DNA of 64,000 bases from Aquimarina algiphila (GCF_007489275.1 NZ_VLNR01000068.1:1-64000), one strand, 5' to 3'; positions 15,503 to 25,596 are shown, numbered from the stretch's first letter. Notes: generated by a model from the sequence alone, not told the origin. A program made the numbers and translations.

Positions 15503-17815
15503 TCATTCTGCTTTTACACTTTCATTTAGCAAAGAAAAAACTAATGAAGTTGTCAATGGTTTTCCATTAGCCTTTTCTCGTATAGTATCGAAAGCATATC
15601 TAAAATCACATCCATTTTTATACGCGCTACATCCGTACGCTGTTTTACCTTTTACAACAGTTCCCTCTTGACAAATGGGGCAAGACATGGTATTAGGATT
15701 TTGTTCTTGATGAGTGGTCTTAGCAACTTTCTTCTCTTCTAAGAGTAATTGAAATTGATCATCGAAACGAATAAGTCCTTCTTTATTCCCTTCAGAAGTT
15801 TTAAAACCTTTAAGGTTAACGGTACATCCTTTTTGGAGTAATCGTAAATACTGTTTTTCTGATATCTTTTTTCCCTCAAAAGAAAACGGAAGTACAAAAT
15901 CACATCCATTTTTATAATCACTACATCCAAAAGCAGTTTTCCCTTTCAGAAGTTTCCCATGCTTACATTTTGGACATACTTGTTCATTAAGTTTTGCTTG
16001 TTGTTTTTTGTTTCCTGAGATGGGTTTCTTAGCCGATGTTGTATGGGAGATATTAGCTCGTACTTTTTCTGTACGAACTTCATATACCAAATGATCCACC
16101 ATTTGTTTCATGTTTTTAATAAAGTTACCAGCATGAAAGTTCCCTTTTTCAATCTCTTTTAGTTGTTTTTCCCATTGTCCTGTAAGCTCTGCAGAAGTGA
16201 GGAGTTTATTCTGTATAGTATCAATAAGTTGTATTCCTGTTACTGTAGGAAGAATTTGTTTTTTATTTCGCTCAATATATTTGCGCTTAAATAGAGTTTC
16301 GATAATGTTTGCTCTTGTAGATGGTCTTCCAATACCATTTTCCTTCATTAGTTCACGCATTTCATCATCATCTACTTGTTTTCCGGCAGTCTCCATAGCT
16401 CTTAATAAAGTAGCTTCAGTATATTGATTAGGAGGTTTGGTTTCTTTTTCTAAAAAAGAAGGTTCATGTGGACCTTTTTCTCCTTTTACAAAAGAAGGAA
16501 GTATCCCCTTTTCTTTTTTTTCTTTAGTATTTGGGGTTTCAAAAACCAATCTCCAACCTTTTTCCAAAATCTCTTTTCCTGTAGTTTTAAAAGTTACGGT
16601 ATCTGCTTTACCAATCACAGTTGTATTGGCTACAGAACAATCATCATAAAACACAGCTATAAATCGTTTGGTAATAATATCATACACCTGTTGTTGGTTA
16701 TATTGTAAATTGATCTGAACTCCGGTAGGAATAATAGCATGGTGATCTGTAACCTTCTTATCATTAAAAACTTTAGTTGACTTTTTAATCTTTTCATTAA
16801 GGATTGGTTCGATCAACTTTTGATAATTCGTTAATTTTCCTAATATGCCAGGTACTTTAGGGTAAATATCATTAGGTAAAAAAGTGGTATCCACTCTAGG
16901 ATAGGTAATTACCTTTTGCTCATATAACTTTTGTGCAATTTTTAATGTTTCATCTGCAGAAAAACCAAACTTAGTATTACAATAAACTTGCAGTCCAGTA
17001 AGATCAAAAAGTTTGGGAGCATATTCTTTGCCTTTTTTCTTAGTGATAGATACAATCTCAAAATCACTTTCTTTAACGACTTTAGCAAAGGTCTCTCCTT
17101 CTTCTTTTTTTAAAAACCTTCCTTCCTCACAATTAAACAAAGTATCTCTATAAACCGTTTGTAACTCCCAATAAGGTTTTGGTTTAAAACTCTGAATCTC
17201 TTTAAATCGATTTACCAGCATCGCAAGTGTAGGCGTTTGTACTCTACCAATAGATAATACTTGTTTATATCCACCATGCTTAACGGTATATAATCTTGTG
17301 GCATTCATACCTAATAACCAATCTCCAATTGCTCTCGAAAACCCTGCATAATACAGATTATCGTACTGCGTAGAGGGTTGTAGCTTTTCAAAACCTTCTT
17401 TAATCGCTTCTGTGGTTAATGATGAAATCCATAAACGTTGCACTTCTCCTTTATAATTTGCCTGGTCTATAACCCATCGTTGTATTAGCTCTCCTTCCTG
17501 ACCGGCATCACCACAATTAATCACTACTGTAGCTTTATCAAACAATTTTTTTACAATACTAAATTGTTTTTTGATTCCAGAATTGTCAACCACTTTGGTT
17601 CTGAATTTATCGGGCAACATAGGAAGATTATTAAGATCCCAACTTTTCCAGTAAGGTTTATAATCATTAGGTTCAAATAATGTACAGAGATGACCAAAAG
17701 TATAGGTTACAGCATATCCATTACCTTCATAATATCCATCGCATTTTACATTTGCTCCTAGTACAGAAGCAATTTCACGGGCAACACTTGGTTTTTCGGC
17801 AATGCATACTTTCAT
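15503..17815 (-). CDS. topB: DNA topoisomerase III
   Basis: A 770-residue type IA topoisomerase that passes single strands to resolve recombination and replication intermediates, often together with RecQ, which is encoded at 20071. The Toprim domain opens with CIAEKPSVAREIA and carries GDAGQEGEL. The catalytic tyrosine lies in VITYPRVDTT. SIGRVQTPTLAML and the GIGRPSTRANIIETL segment complete the core. Two C-terminal zinc-ribbon-like repeats are visible (CPKCKHGKLLKGKTAFGC and CPICQEGTVVKGKTAYGC, each with a later GC-x-F). The ATG at 17815 is preferred over a TTG four codons upstream because the conserved MKVCIAEKP start follows it. Slightly longer than the E. coli enzyme because of the ribbon repeats. 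Confidence 0.95.
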   Translation of the reverse strand: MKVCIAEKPSVAREIASVLGANVKCDGYYEGNGYAVTYTFGHLCTLFEPNDYKPYWKSWDLNNLPMLPDKFRTKVVDNSGIKKQFSIVKKLFDKATVVINCGDAGQEGELIQRWVIDQANYKGEVQRLWISSLTTEAIKEGFEKLQPSTQYDNLYYAGFSRAIGDWLLGMNATRLYTVKHGGYKQVLSIGRVQTPTLAMLVNRFKEIQSFKPKPYWELQTVYRDTLFNCEEGRFLKKEEGETFAKVVKESDFEIVSITKKKGKEYAPKLFDLTGLQVYCNTKFGFSADETLKIAQKLYEQKVITYPRVDTTFLPNDIYPKVPGILGKLTNYQKLIEPILNEKIKKSTKVFNDKKVTDHHAIIPTGVQINLQYNQQQVYDIITKRFIAVFYDDCSVANTTVIGKADTVTFKTTGKEILEKGWRLVFETPNTKEKKEKGILPSFVKGEKGPHEPSFLEKETKPPNQYTEATLLRAMETAGKQVDDDEMRELMKENGIGRPSTRANIIETLFKRKYIERNKKQILPTVTGIQLIDTIQNKLLTSAELTGQWEKQLKEIEKGNFHAGNFIKNMKQMVDHLVYEVRTEKVRANISHTTSAKKPISGNKKQQAKLNEQVCPKCKHGKLLKGKTAFGCSDYKNGCDFVLPFSFEGKKISEKQYLRLLQKGCTVNLKGFKTSEGNKEGLIRFDDQFQLLLEEKKVAKTTHQEQNPNTMSCPICQEGTVVKGKTAYGCSAYKNGCDFRYAFDTIREKANGKPLTTSLVFSLLNESVKAE

Positions 17816-17918
17816 AACTAAAAACAAAAATAGTCAAAATATAGATTGATTTTTAACAAAACAATTTGACAAAACTCTGAATTAACCAATACATTAGATT
17901 TACAATTAAAATTTAACC

Positions 17919-18386
17919 ATGAGTGTAACAAAGACCGTAACTATTAATTTCTATACGATCCTAAAAGCCAAAGTATATAATTTTATAAATCGAAGTATTA
18001 TTAAATATATAATAGCATCTATTTTAATTGCGATTGTAAATCCAAACCTTTTTGGATCAATGCTTAAAACGGCAATAGGAATCACGTTAATCATTATATT
18101 TATCTCACTAATAATCATAGTATTAAGTGCAAAAATTCAATCAAATCGTTTAATATTCAATGCTGTTATCGAATTTAACAATGAATCTATAGCAATACAT
18201 CATGTTGGTAGTAAGCAAAAACCTGAATACAAGAACTGGGATTGGATAACTAGTATTACCGAGAAAAATAATGAAATTTGGTTAAAAACAAATGAAACAA
18301 GACTGCGCTATATCAACTTTAATAAAAAGAAATTGACAGTAGAAGAATTAGATTTCTTTAGAAAACAGATGAAAAAATATAACTAG
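17919..18386 (+). CDS. YcxB-like membrane protein
   Basis: A 155-residue protein with two adjacent hydrophobic helices (about residues 28-45 and 50-70) and a C-terminal soluble domain: IEFNNESIAIHHVGSKQKPEY, WDWITSITEKNNEIWL and a final helix. The pattern of a short 2TM unit followed by a PH-like YcxB C-terminal domain is widespread and uncharacterised. It is divergent from topB and 44 bases ahead of a methyltransferase gene, with which it may be co-transcribed. Confidence 0.65.
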   Translation: MSVTKTVTINFYTILKAKVYNFINRSIIKYIIASILIAIVNPNLFGSMLKTAIGITLIIIFISLIIIVLSAKIQSNRLIFNAVIEFNNESIAIHHVGSKQKPEYKNWDWITSITEKNNEIWLKTNETRLRYINFNKKKLTVEELDFFRKQMKKYN

Positions 18387-18430
18387 TTAAGTACAAGGTT
18401 AAACTTGTTCTTACGACAACAATCAAACTA

Positions 18431-19234
18431 ATGAAAAGAATACAACTTTTTGAATTTGAAGATTTTGATTGGTTCCCGAATACAATAAGAACCAGTATGA
18501 CTAATCTTATAGTAGTTTTACACAAAATACTAGGAACTAGCGAGGTTATTACCAATCTAATTATAAATATAAAGAACAGACACGATTTTTCACAAATTGT
18601 TGATTTAGGCTCTGGATCAGGTGGTGCCATGTTGGAAGTAATAAAAAAAATAAATGACACTAATACATCAGAGTTGGTTCAACTAATTTTAACTGACTTA
18701 CACCCCAATCCTGATTTTGTAAATCGAATTAACAATAGCCAATTAGCCAACATTATTTATGAACAGACATCTATTGATGCTACTAATTTAACCGAAACAC
18801 CACCTGGATTAAAGACCATGATGAATAGTTTTCATCATATGCCACCCAATCAAGCAAAAAACATACTAAAATCTGCTCAAGATAATAACGAACCTATTCT
18901 TATATATGAAATGGGAGAAAATTTTGTTCCTACCCTTTTATGGTGGTTATTTTTACCCCTCTCGTTAGCTATACTTTTTATAATGTCACTTTTTATGACA
19001 CCATTTGTAAAACCATTAACATGGCAACAAATTGTATTCACTTATATCATACCCATCATTCCTCTTTTTTATGCATGGGATGGTCAGGCATCAACAATGA
19101 GAACTTATACCTTTAGTGATGTAGAACATCTATTAAAAGACATAAAAAATGACACATACTTATGGGAAATTAAAAAAGCAAAAAAAGATAATGGGAAAAA
19201 ATTAGGATACTATATTTTAGGACTTCCAAAATAA
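18431..19234 (+). CDS. SAM-dependent methyltransferase with membrane helices
   Basis: A 267-residue protein. Class I methyltransferase motif I is clear (VDLGSGSGGAMLEVI, about residues 57-71), followed by LTDLHPN (motif II acidic end) and a NSFHHMP segment corresponding to motif IV. After it come two strongly hydrophobic helices (LWWLFLPLSLAILFIMSLF and VFTYIIPIIPLFYA, roughly residues 175-220), so the enzyme is probably membrane-associated, suggesting a lipid or quinone-like substrate. The substrate is not identifiable. Confidence 0.8.
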   Translation: MKRIQLFEFEDFDWFPNTIRTSMTNLIVVLHKILGTSEVITNLIINIKNRHDFSQIVDLGSGSGGAMLEVIKKINDTNTSELVQLILTDLHPNPDFVNRINNSQLANIIYEQTSIDATNLTETPPGLKTMMNSFHHMPPNQAKNILKSAQDNNEPILIYEMGENFVPTLLWWLFLPLSLAILFIMSLFMTPFVKPLTWQQIVFTYIIPIIPLFYAWDGQASTMRTYTFSDVEHLLKDIKNDTYLWEIKKAKKDNGKKLGYYILGLPK

Positions 19235-19285
19235 GCAAAGTAGTTACCCTTATTTTTTATAAGAACTTTTGATCGTTAACGATTT

Positions 19286-19951
19286 CTAATGTACTGATTT
19301 TTGACTGTTACGAAGCATGAATATTCCTAACCAAATAAACCATATGATCTGACTTAAGCCAAAAATTTCAGTAAATATATCTGCTGGATATATAGTTAGA
19401 ATACCAGCTGAACCAACTATACATCCTAAAAAAACTAAAGGTTTTGAGAAACTTTTCCCTTTTAAAGCTGCAATACTAAGAAGCAATACCCAAACTCCGC
19501 CAACTATTTCGTTTCCTCCTCCCAAGCCTTCAGTAACTATTTCAACACTTTTCCAAATCAACATCGCCTGTTCTGGTTCTTTGGCACCAATTCGAATTAC
19601 AGAGTCTAAGCCAATATTAGCTATCATTCCGCTTGCTATTACTAATCCAACCCAAATTAAACCAAATACAGAAGCTATTTTTGAAAGAACATGAGAAGTA
19701 TTTTTTAAGCGTTCATGAATAGCAAGAACCAATACGGATAGTAAAACCCCAAATAACACATAAACTATTAAATTCAAAATCATTAAGATAGTTTGGTTAT
19801 CAGATAGAAACTTAAGTTCTTGTATCGTATTCGCATCGCTTGGAGGATATACTAATACTGCTCCATAAATGATAAAGGCAATACCATAAATAATAGCTTC
19901 AAGTATTGCTGAAATTCCACCTAATTTTTGTACGTTTTTTAGTGCTGCCAT
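19286..19951 (-). CDS. DUF4386-like membrane protein
   Basis: A 221-residue integral membrane protein with about six transmembrane helices. The opening KLGGISAILEAIIYGIAFIIYG, the SDNQTILMILNLIVYVLFGV segment and the GGNEIVGGVWVLLLSIAA helix match the DUF4386 pattern of small multi-helix proteins of unknown function. It is convergent with the methyltransferase gene and divergent from recQ. Confidence 0.65.
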   Translation of the reverse strand: MAALKNVQKLGGISAILEAIIYGIAFIIYGAVLVYPPSDANTIQELKFLSDNQTILMILNLIVYVLFGVLLSVLVLAIHERLKNTSHVLSKIASVFGLIWVGLVIASGMIANIGLDSVIRIGAKEPEQAMLIWKSVEIVTEGLGGGNEIVGGVWVLLLSIAALKGKSFSKPLVFLGCIVGSAGILTIYPADIFTEIFGLSQIIWFIWLGIFMLRNSQKSVH

Positions 19952-20049
19952 AAAATCGCTGTTTTATTTGAAGACGGATCAAACCCAATTTTGTTACTAG
20001 ATTTTCCTAATGTGTTATCATTGTACAAAACACTTTTATTTTCCCATGC

Positions 20050-20057
20050 TAATTTTG
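20050..20057 (+). promoter_or_regulatory. TAnnTTTG -7 box for recQ
   Basis: TAATTTTG lies only 13 bases before the recQ ATG, so the transcript leader would be very short. A TTG at 20021-20023 is 26 bases upstream, longer than the usual spacing. Confidence 0.4.
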
Positions 20058-20070
20058 TTCCTTTGCATTT

Positions 20071-22203
20071 ATGCCAGACCTACAACAAATTAAAAGTACA
20101 TTAAAAGAATATTTTGGTTATGACACTTTCAGGCCATTACAACAAGAGATTATAGATGCTGTATTTAATCATCGGGATAATCTTGTTATTATCCCTACTG
20201 GTGGCGGAAAATCAATTTGTTATCAACTTCCTGCATTATTGCTACCTGGTGTAACTCTGGTCATTTCACCTTTAATCGCATTAATGAAAGATCAGGTAGA
20301 TGGTTTATTGGCCAACGGTATACATGCTGCCTTTATTAATAGTAGTCAAACAGAAAGTGAGCAGCAAGACATATACCAGAAACTCCTGGATAAAGAAATA
20401 AAGTTACTCTATGTCGCTCCAGAAAGTTTAAGTTTTTTGGATACTATATTTTCTCAAATAGAACTAAGTTTAATTGCAATAGACGAAGCACATTGTATTT
20501 CGGCTTGGGGACATGATTTTAGACCTGCTTATACTCAACTTGGGTATCTCAAAACCAAATTTCCCAAAACCCCTGTGATTGCATTAACGGCAACCGCTGA
20601 TAAAGCAACACGCCAGGATATTTGTGATCAACTTAACATCCCTAATGCCATACAGCATTTAGCTTCTTTTGATCGAAAAAATTTAAGCCTTGAGGTACGA
20701 CCGGGGAACAAACGAATAGAACAGATCATTAATTTTCTTAAAGACAAGCCTAATGATTGTGGAATTATTTATTGCTTAAGTAGAAAAACTACAGAAGCTA
20801 TTGCAGAAAAATTACAGCAACAAGGGTATACTGCAGAAGCATATCATGCAGGTATTGATCATCATAAGCGATCTAAAGTACAAGAGGGTTTTATTAATGA
20901 TACAGTACAAATTGTATGTGCAACTATTGCATTTGGGATGGGTATCGATAAATCAAATGTTCGTTGGGTTATTCATTATAACTTGCCAAAAAACATTGAA
21001 GGGTATTATCAAGAAATCGGCCGTGCGGGACGAGATGGACTCCCCTCTTCTACACTACTGTTTCATAGTTATGCTGATGTTGTACAATTGCAAAAGTTTG
21101 CCAATATGTCTGGTAATCAAGAGGTCCAGCTAGCAAAACTTGATCGTATGAAGCAGTATGCTGATTCGCTGAGTTGCAGACGTAAAATTCTACTGAGTTA
21201 TTTTGGAGAACTGATCGAAGAAGATTGTGGTAATTGTGATGTTTGTAAAAATCCACCAACTTTTATTGATGGAACAATCATTGCTCAAAAAGCATTATCA
21301 ACGGTTACCCGAATCAAAGAACAAGAACCTATTGGAACTGTGATTGATATTTTAAGAGGTGCACAGAATGCAGCAGTATATGATAAGGGATATCAAAACC
21401 TTAAATCGTATGGTATTGGTAATGAAATATCATGGAGAGATTGGCAACAATATATTATACAATTAATTAATCAAGGGTATTTAGAAATTGCTTTTCATCA
21501 AAACAATAAACTAAAACTTACTTCACGTTCTAAGAAGGTATTATTTGAAGGCAAAAAAGTAAGTATAGCCCATTTACAAGAGTTTGAAAAAATAAAAGAA
21601 GTTGCTATAGAACAAATTGCTAAATCATCAACTCCTGATCTATTTGAAAAACTAAGATTACTGCGATTAGAGCTAGCAAAAGAAGCCGGTATTCCCGCCT
21701 ATCAAATTTTTAGTGATGCCACATTAAAAGAAATGGAGAAATCCCGTCCGATGAGTGATGATGAATTCATGCAAATTAATGGTGTTGGAAGACAAAAAAT
21801 GCAAAATTACGGGTATCAATTTATAAAAGCGATTATTGATTTTTCTCAAGAAAAAACGACAAAAAAGAAAAAGAAAAGTTCAAAAAAAGGAAATACACAT
21901 AAGGAAACATTAACGCTTTATAAAGAAGGGTTATCAATAGAAGAAATAGCCATAAAAAGACAACTAGCCGCTTCCACAGTATTTTCTCATATTATGAAAT
22001 TACATGAAGATGGTGAGGATATCGATCTAAAACAATTCGTAAGTGCTGCGGATCTATCGGCAGTTAAAAAAGCAAAAGAAGAACTCGACCAACCTGATAC
22101 ATTAAAACCATATTTTGAACATTTTGAACAAGCTCTTGATTATAATACAATCAAGATAGCCTTAACTGTTTTAAAAGATGAGAGTATAGATGTAAAGAAT
22201 TAA
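20071..22203 (+). CDS. recQ: ATP-dependent DNA helicase RecQ
   Basis: A 710-residue superfamily 2 DNA helicase that unwinds 3'-5' during recombination and repair. Walker A IPTGGGKS (41-48) and DEAH (138-141) sit in the first RecA lobe, with SAWGHDFRP, the RecQ aromatic loop, just after. Motif VI is YQEIGRAGRDGLPS. The zinc site is C369, C386, C389, C392, followed by the winged helix and an HRDC domain (DDEFMQINGVGRQKMQNYG). A lysine-rich linker then leads to an extra C-terminal helix-turn-helix-type domain (EGLSIEEIAIKRQLAASTVF), the HTH_40 type usual in Bacteroidota RecQ. The functional partner topB is encoded 2.3 kb away. Complete and likely active. Confidence 0.96.
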   Translation: MPDLQQIKSTLKEYFGYDTFRPLQQEIIDAVFNHRDNLVIIPTGGGKSICYQLPALLLPGVTLVISPLIALMKDQVDGLLANGIHAAFINSSQTESEQQDIYQKLLDKEIKLLYVAPESLSFLDTIFSQIELSLIAIDEAHCISAWGHDFRPAYTQLGYLKTKFPKTPVIALTATADKATRQDICDQLNIPNAIQHLASFDRKNLSLEVRPGNKRIEQIINFLKDKPNDCGIIYCLSRKTTEAIAEKLQQQGYTAEAYHAGIDHHKRSKVQEGFINDTVQIVCATIAFGMGIDKSNVRWVIHYNLPKNIEGYYQEIGRAGRDGLPSSTLLFHSYADVVQLQKFANMSGNQEVQLAKLDRMKQYADSLSCRRKILLSYFGELIEEDCGNCDVCKNPPTFIDGTIIAQKALSTVTRIKEQEPIGTVIDILRGAQNAAVYDKGYQNLKSYGIGNEISWRDWQQYIIQLINQGYLEIAFHQNNKLKLTSRSKKVLFEGKKVSIAHLQEFEKIKEVAIEQIAKSSTPDLFEKLRLLRLELAKEAGIPAYQIFSDATLKEMEKSRPMSDDEFMQINGVGRQKMQNYGYQFIKAIIDFSQEKTTKKKKKSSKKGNTHKETLTLYKEGLSIEEIAIKRQLAASTVFSHIMKLHEDGEDIDLKQFVSAADLSAVKKAKEELDQPDTLKPYFEHFEQALDYNTIKIALTVLKDESIDVKN

Positions 22204-22206
22204 AAG

Positions 22207-22857
22207 TTATTCTTTTAAAAGAGGTGTTACAGTATAGTATGGGCCGTCATCGCAACCATCGGCAGGATGTGTTACACCTGACTCTATAAGTAATAATTGA
22301 TGCTTTTTACTTAACCAAACATTTTCTATACTTTGACTTACATCACAGCTTTCTTTACTATCATAATCTCCCGTACAGCAAAATCCATGAAGTTTTGACA
22401 AAGGTAAATTCACACTTTTACTTGTGAAAGATTGAGTTAGTAATTTGGCTTTTACAAATAATTCATTATTATCCTTTTGTTGAATTTGTTGATGTTTTTT
22501 CACTTCAAATAACTTAAAATAGCTCGTTTCTTTTAATAAATCTTGTACCTCTTTAATGATAGTAGCTTTTTTCTCTGAAGAAAACTCTATTTGATCAGTT
22601 TCATTGGGATATAAAATAATTTCTTTATTAATTTCTCCAGTAGTAACACTACGTTGTTGTAAAATACTTCCGGTATCCACACAACAAGAATACTCGTTGT
22701 AAATAATTAGATAATATGATCCATCTTCTGAGATCGCAGGAAAATTCTGCCATGACAAATCGGTATCGTTATATACAATAGAAGGAGTATCTAACTCCTG
22801 AGCTAATAATCGATAACTAATCAAAAGTAAAGCAACAATCAAAAATTTATTTTTCAT
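22207..22857 (-). CDS. exported protein, unknown
   Basis: A 216-residue protein with a signal peptide MKNKFLIVALLLISYRLLAQ. The ATG at 22857 is chosen because the signal begins there. The mature part has several cysteines (CCVDTGS, CCTGDYDSKESC and DGCDDG) that could form disulfides or bind metal. No family recognised. It converges on recQ with 3 bases between the stops. Confidence 0.7.
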   Translation of the reverse strand: MKNKFLIVALLLISYRLLAQELDTPSIVYNDTDLSWQNFPAISEDGSYYLIIYNEYSCCVDTGSILQQRSVTTGEINKEIILYPNETDQIEFSSEKKATIIKEVQDLLKETSYFKLFEVKKHQQIQQKDNNELFVKAKLLTQSFTSKSVNLPLSKLHGFCCTGDYDSKESCDVSQSIENVWLSKKHQLLLIESGVTHPADGCDDGPYYTVTPLLKE

Positions 22858-22928
22858 ACTATTAAAAACTATCACAAATATCATTCAATAACAACTGGTA
22901 CAGAACACGGTAAACAGTGAAATCACTT

Positions 22929-24059
22929 CTATTGTTTCAAAATTTCATCTACTATCGTTTTAGAATCATTAAAAATCGTACCTAAAATTCCGCCAAGCTT
23001 ATAATTATCAAAACCTACAAAAAACAACCCTTGATGAGCCCCAACTGCAATAGGACTTTTTGGCACTCCTTCAACATCCAAAAGCTCATCTGTATCTTCT
23101 ATAAAATCTTCTATTTTTGCTCTATACCCAGTAGCTAGAAGTATAACATCAGCCTCAATATCAATTCCACTCTTTAGTTGAATACCATTTTTATTAAAAT
23201 GATCTATATCTCCAACTACTTTAATTTTACCTTCTTTAATTCTTTTAACCGTTCCCAAATCAATCACTGGAGTTTTTCCTGTCTTTTTTAAATGATCTAT
23301 CGGATCTTCTTTAGAAATAGAAATTCCATATTTTGATAAATCTCCAATAACAATATTCCGAACCTGCTTACCAATCCATCTGCCTAATCCAAAAGGTAAC
23401 TTTTCTAGTTTCTTTGCTGTGGTCTGTACGGGGCGACCATTAATATCTCTTGGAACAATAAGTAATGGACTTCTCACCGATAGTGTTACATCTATATGAG
23501 CTTCGCTAAGATCTAATGCCAATTCTGCACCAGTATTTCCCATCCCGACAATGATTACTTTCTGTCCCAAAAATGGTTTACCATTTTTATATACTCTGCT
23601 ATGAATTATTTTTCCTTTAAAATCATCCTGACCTTTCCATTTTGGAGCATAAGGAACTCGATTTACTCCAGTAGCAACAATTACATTTTTAGCCATAAAC
23701 GATATATCAGTATTGGTGTCAACTATCCAATGATTTCCTTTTTTTTGTATTGTTTCTACTTTGGTATTATACTGAGGTTCTATTTTAAAATGCTCTGCAT
23801 ACTTCTCATAATATTCTGCTAACAAGGATTTGGGGATATATCTTGGATATTCTTCAGGAAATTTTAGATACGGTAAATAAGATAATTCTTTTACTGTATG
23901 TAGCAGTAATCGATCATAATGATTATGCCAACTCCATGCTATTTTATTGGATTGTTCTATAATTTCAAACGGAATATTATTTTTTCGTAGTCTCCCTGCT
24001 ACTGCTAACCCTGCTGGTCCTGCACCTATAACTAAATTTTCAAGTTCTTGAATTTTCAT
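22929..24059 (-). CDS. flavin-containing monooxygenase-type oxidoreductase
   Basis: A 376-residue FAD- and NADPH-binding enzyme. The FAD-binding GAGPAG is at 12-17, the NADPH-binding GMGNTG at 172-177, and the FMO fingerprint F-x-G-x3-H-S-x2-Y at 147-157 (FKGKIIHSRVY). ATGYRAKIEDF near the C-terminus is the conserved second FAD-contact ATGY. Such enzymes oxygenate nitrogen or sulfur centres or carry out Baeyer-Villiger reactions; the substrate is unknown. Its ATG overlaps the stop of the upstream aldose-epimerase gene by 4 bases (ATGA), so they are translationally coupled. Confidence 0.9.
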   Translation of the reverse strand: MKIQELENLVIGAGPAGLAVAGRLRKNNIPFEIIEQSNKIAWSWHNHYDRLLLHTVKELSYLPYLKFPEEYPRYIPKSLLAEYYEKYAEHFKIEPQYNTKVETIQKKGNHWIVDTNTDISFMAKNVIVATGVNRVPYAPKWKGQDDFKGKIIHSRVYKNGKPFLGQKVIIVGMGNTGAELALDLSEAHIDVTLSVRSPLLIVPRDINGRPVQTTAKKLEKLPFGLGRWIGKQVRNIVIGDLSKYGISISKEDPIDHLKKTGKTPVIDLGTVKRIKEGKIKVVGDIDHFNKNGIQLKSGIDIEADVILLATGYRAKIEDFIEDTDELLDVEGVPKSPIAVGAHQGLFFVGFDNYKLGGILGTIFNDSKTIVDEILKQ

Positions 24060-24856
24060 AATAATAAAGGTGAAATAGTAACTTGATATTTCTCATATTC
24101 AGAACTATAGTCAAATCCTTTGTGCAATTGGGGTATCGATACACTTGATGGATAAAAGGTAATAGGTTCTATGCATACCATATTGCTAACTTCACTCCAA
24201 AGCATCATATGCCGAAAACCCTTTGTTTTAAGATTAACTATAAGGCTATCATTATTTTCCAGTACTAACTCTTTACATTCTTCGAGAAGGAAAGCAGATG
24301 AGCCGACCTCAAGAACCTCGTCCAAAGAAACAAGTGTATTTCCAGTTCTTAAAATCGGATTTTTGCTATAAATTTTAAATGCAGGATGAAAACCTAACAT
24401 AAATGGCATCCCATCTTCTGATTTTATTTCGAAATAAATGGTTAGACTTCCATTTGTTAAATCAAAGATTTTTGTAAACTGAAAATCATATGGCCAATGC
24501 ATATATTGCTGTGTTGATTTTTCAGGAAATTTAGGATTCTTAACTTCTGTATTTGCCTTGTATGTTTTATAAAAAGAAGCTTTACTCCTTTCTTCTTGCA
24601 TTGGAAGATATTCCATTCCTCTCAAAATCCCATGTTGATCTAGCTTTGCTTCTCCTTTTGCTGTTTGAACAGAAAAATCATTTGCTGCAGTTGCTCCAAT
24701 AATAGGAAACATTTCAATTTCTGTACTTCCCCATCCAGGATCTCCTTTCTGATGCATTACCTCTACACCCATTAGTTGATAACTTATCAATTCACCTTTA
24801 TAAATGGTAACAACAGAATGGTTGTCATCGCTACGTAATTTTATAGTATCAGCCAT
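24056..24856 (-). CDS. aldose 1-epimerase family protein
   Basis: A 266-residue cytoplasmic protein with the galactose-mutarotase fold: the N-terminal beta-sandwich (HSVVTIYKGELISYQLMGVE), HGILRGMEY with the conserved histidine region, LGFHPAFKIY containing the second active-site histidine, and a C-terminal C-I-EPITFYPSS segment. It is probably a YeaD/YihR-like or general sugar mutarotase. Overlaps the downstream monooxygenase by 4 bases. The MOSC gene lies 27 bases upstream on the same strand, so three genes may form one transcript. Confidence 0.85.
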   Translation of the reverse strand: MADTIKLRSDDNHSVVTIYKGELISYQLMGVEVMHQKGDPGWGSTEIEMFPIIGATAANDFSVQTAKGEAKLDQHGILRGMEYLPMQEERSKASFYKTYKANTEVKNPKFPEKSTQQYMHWPYDFQFTKIFDLTNGSLTIYFEIKSEDGMPFMLGFHPAFKIYSKNPILRTGNTLVSLDEVLEVGSSAFLLEECKELVLENNDSLIVNLKTKGFRHMMLWSEVSNMVCIEPITFYPSSVSIPQLHKGFDYSSEYEKYQVTISPLLL

Positions 24857-24883
24857 AAAAAGTTGATTAGATAATTTTGAATA

Positions 24884-25525
24884 TTATGATGCATGCTTTT
24901 TAAAATACTTCTTATCACTTTCAGAAATTAAAGGATCATCAAGTGCCTTTTGTAATAGGTTTTTGTGTAATGTATCATCATAATGAAATAGCAAGGTATT
25001 TAATTCTGAAATTGAAATCCCTTCACTATTTTCTGTATCCAATACAAATTCATCATTCACCTTAACTTCTCCAGGGACTAACACTCTTACATATACTCCA
25101 GAAAGTAAAGAATCAACAAACTGTTTAATAATTGCTTGATTCCCAAACCTAATTCCTAATTTGTAACAAGGTTGTCTCGGTCTTGATATTTGTACAGTGG
25201 CCTCTCCCAAGGCATAAATAGAACCTATCTTGATCTTTTTTTCATCAAAACCTGAAACTGTTAGATTCTCTCCAAACATCCCATAATTCCAATCCAAATC
25301 GGGATATTTTTCTTTCCAATATGAATAGTTGTCTGTAGCATATATATAACATGCTTTATCTACACCTCCGTGATATCTTCGATCGATCACATGATCATTT
25401 TTCACGTCTTCTTTATCCAGATATATTGGTAGGTTAACAGGATGTTTATAGATTCCTGTTTTAACTTCTTTCCCTCTCCAAGACACTATTTGTGGTTCAC
25501 CAATATTTGTAGATATTACCTTCAT
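24884..25525 (-). CDS. MOSC domain protein, YiiM-like
   Basis: A 213-residue protein with a complete MOSC fold: DRRYHGGVDKACYIYA near residues 49-63, NYGMFGENLTVSGFDE, and ISRPRQPCYKLGIRFG with the conserved cysteine C120. The C-terminal helical part matches YiiM-type stand-alone MOSC proteins, which act in reduction of N-hydroxylated compounds using a molybdenum cofactor. First gene of a likely three-gene unit with the epimerase and monooxygenase. The role of the unit is inferred only from proximity: an N-oxygenating FMO next to an N-hydroxyl-reducing MOSC is suggestive. Confidence 0.85.
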   Translation of the reverse strand: MKVISTNIGEPQIVSWRGKEVKTGIYKHPVNLPIYLDKEDVKNDHVIDRRYHGGVDKACYIYATDNYSYWKEKYPDLDWNYGMFGENLTVSGFDEKKIKIGSIYALGEATVQISRPRQPCYKLGIRFGNQAIIKQFVDSLLSGVYVRVLVPGEVKVNDEFVLDTENSEGISISELNTLLFHYDDTLHKNLLQKALDDPLISESDKKYFKKHAS

Positions 25526-25596
25526 GCTTATATATTATTTTAAAAAGATTATAAAACTACTATTACCTCAATTATCCAACATAGTGTACAGTATGC

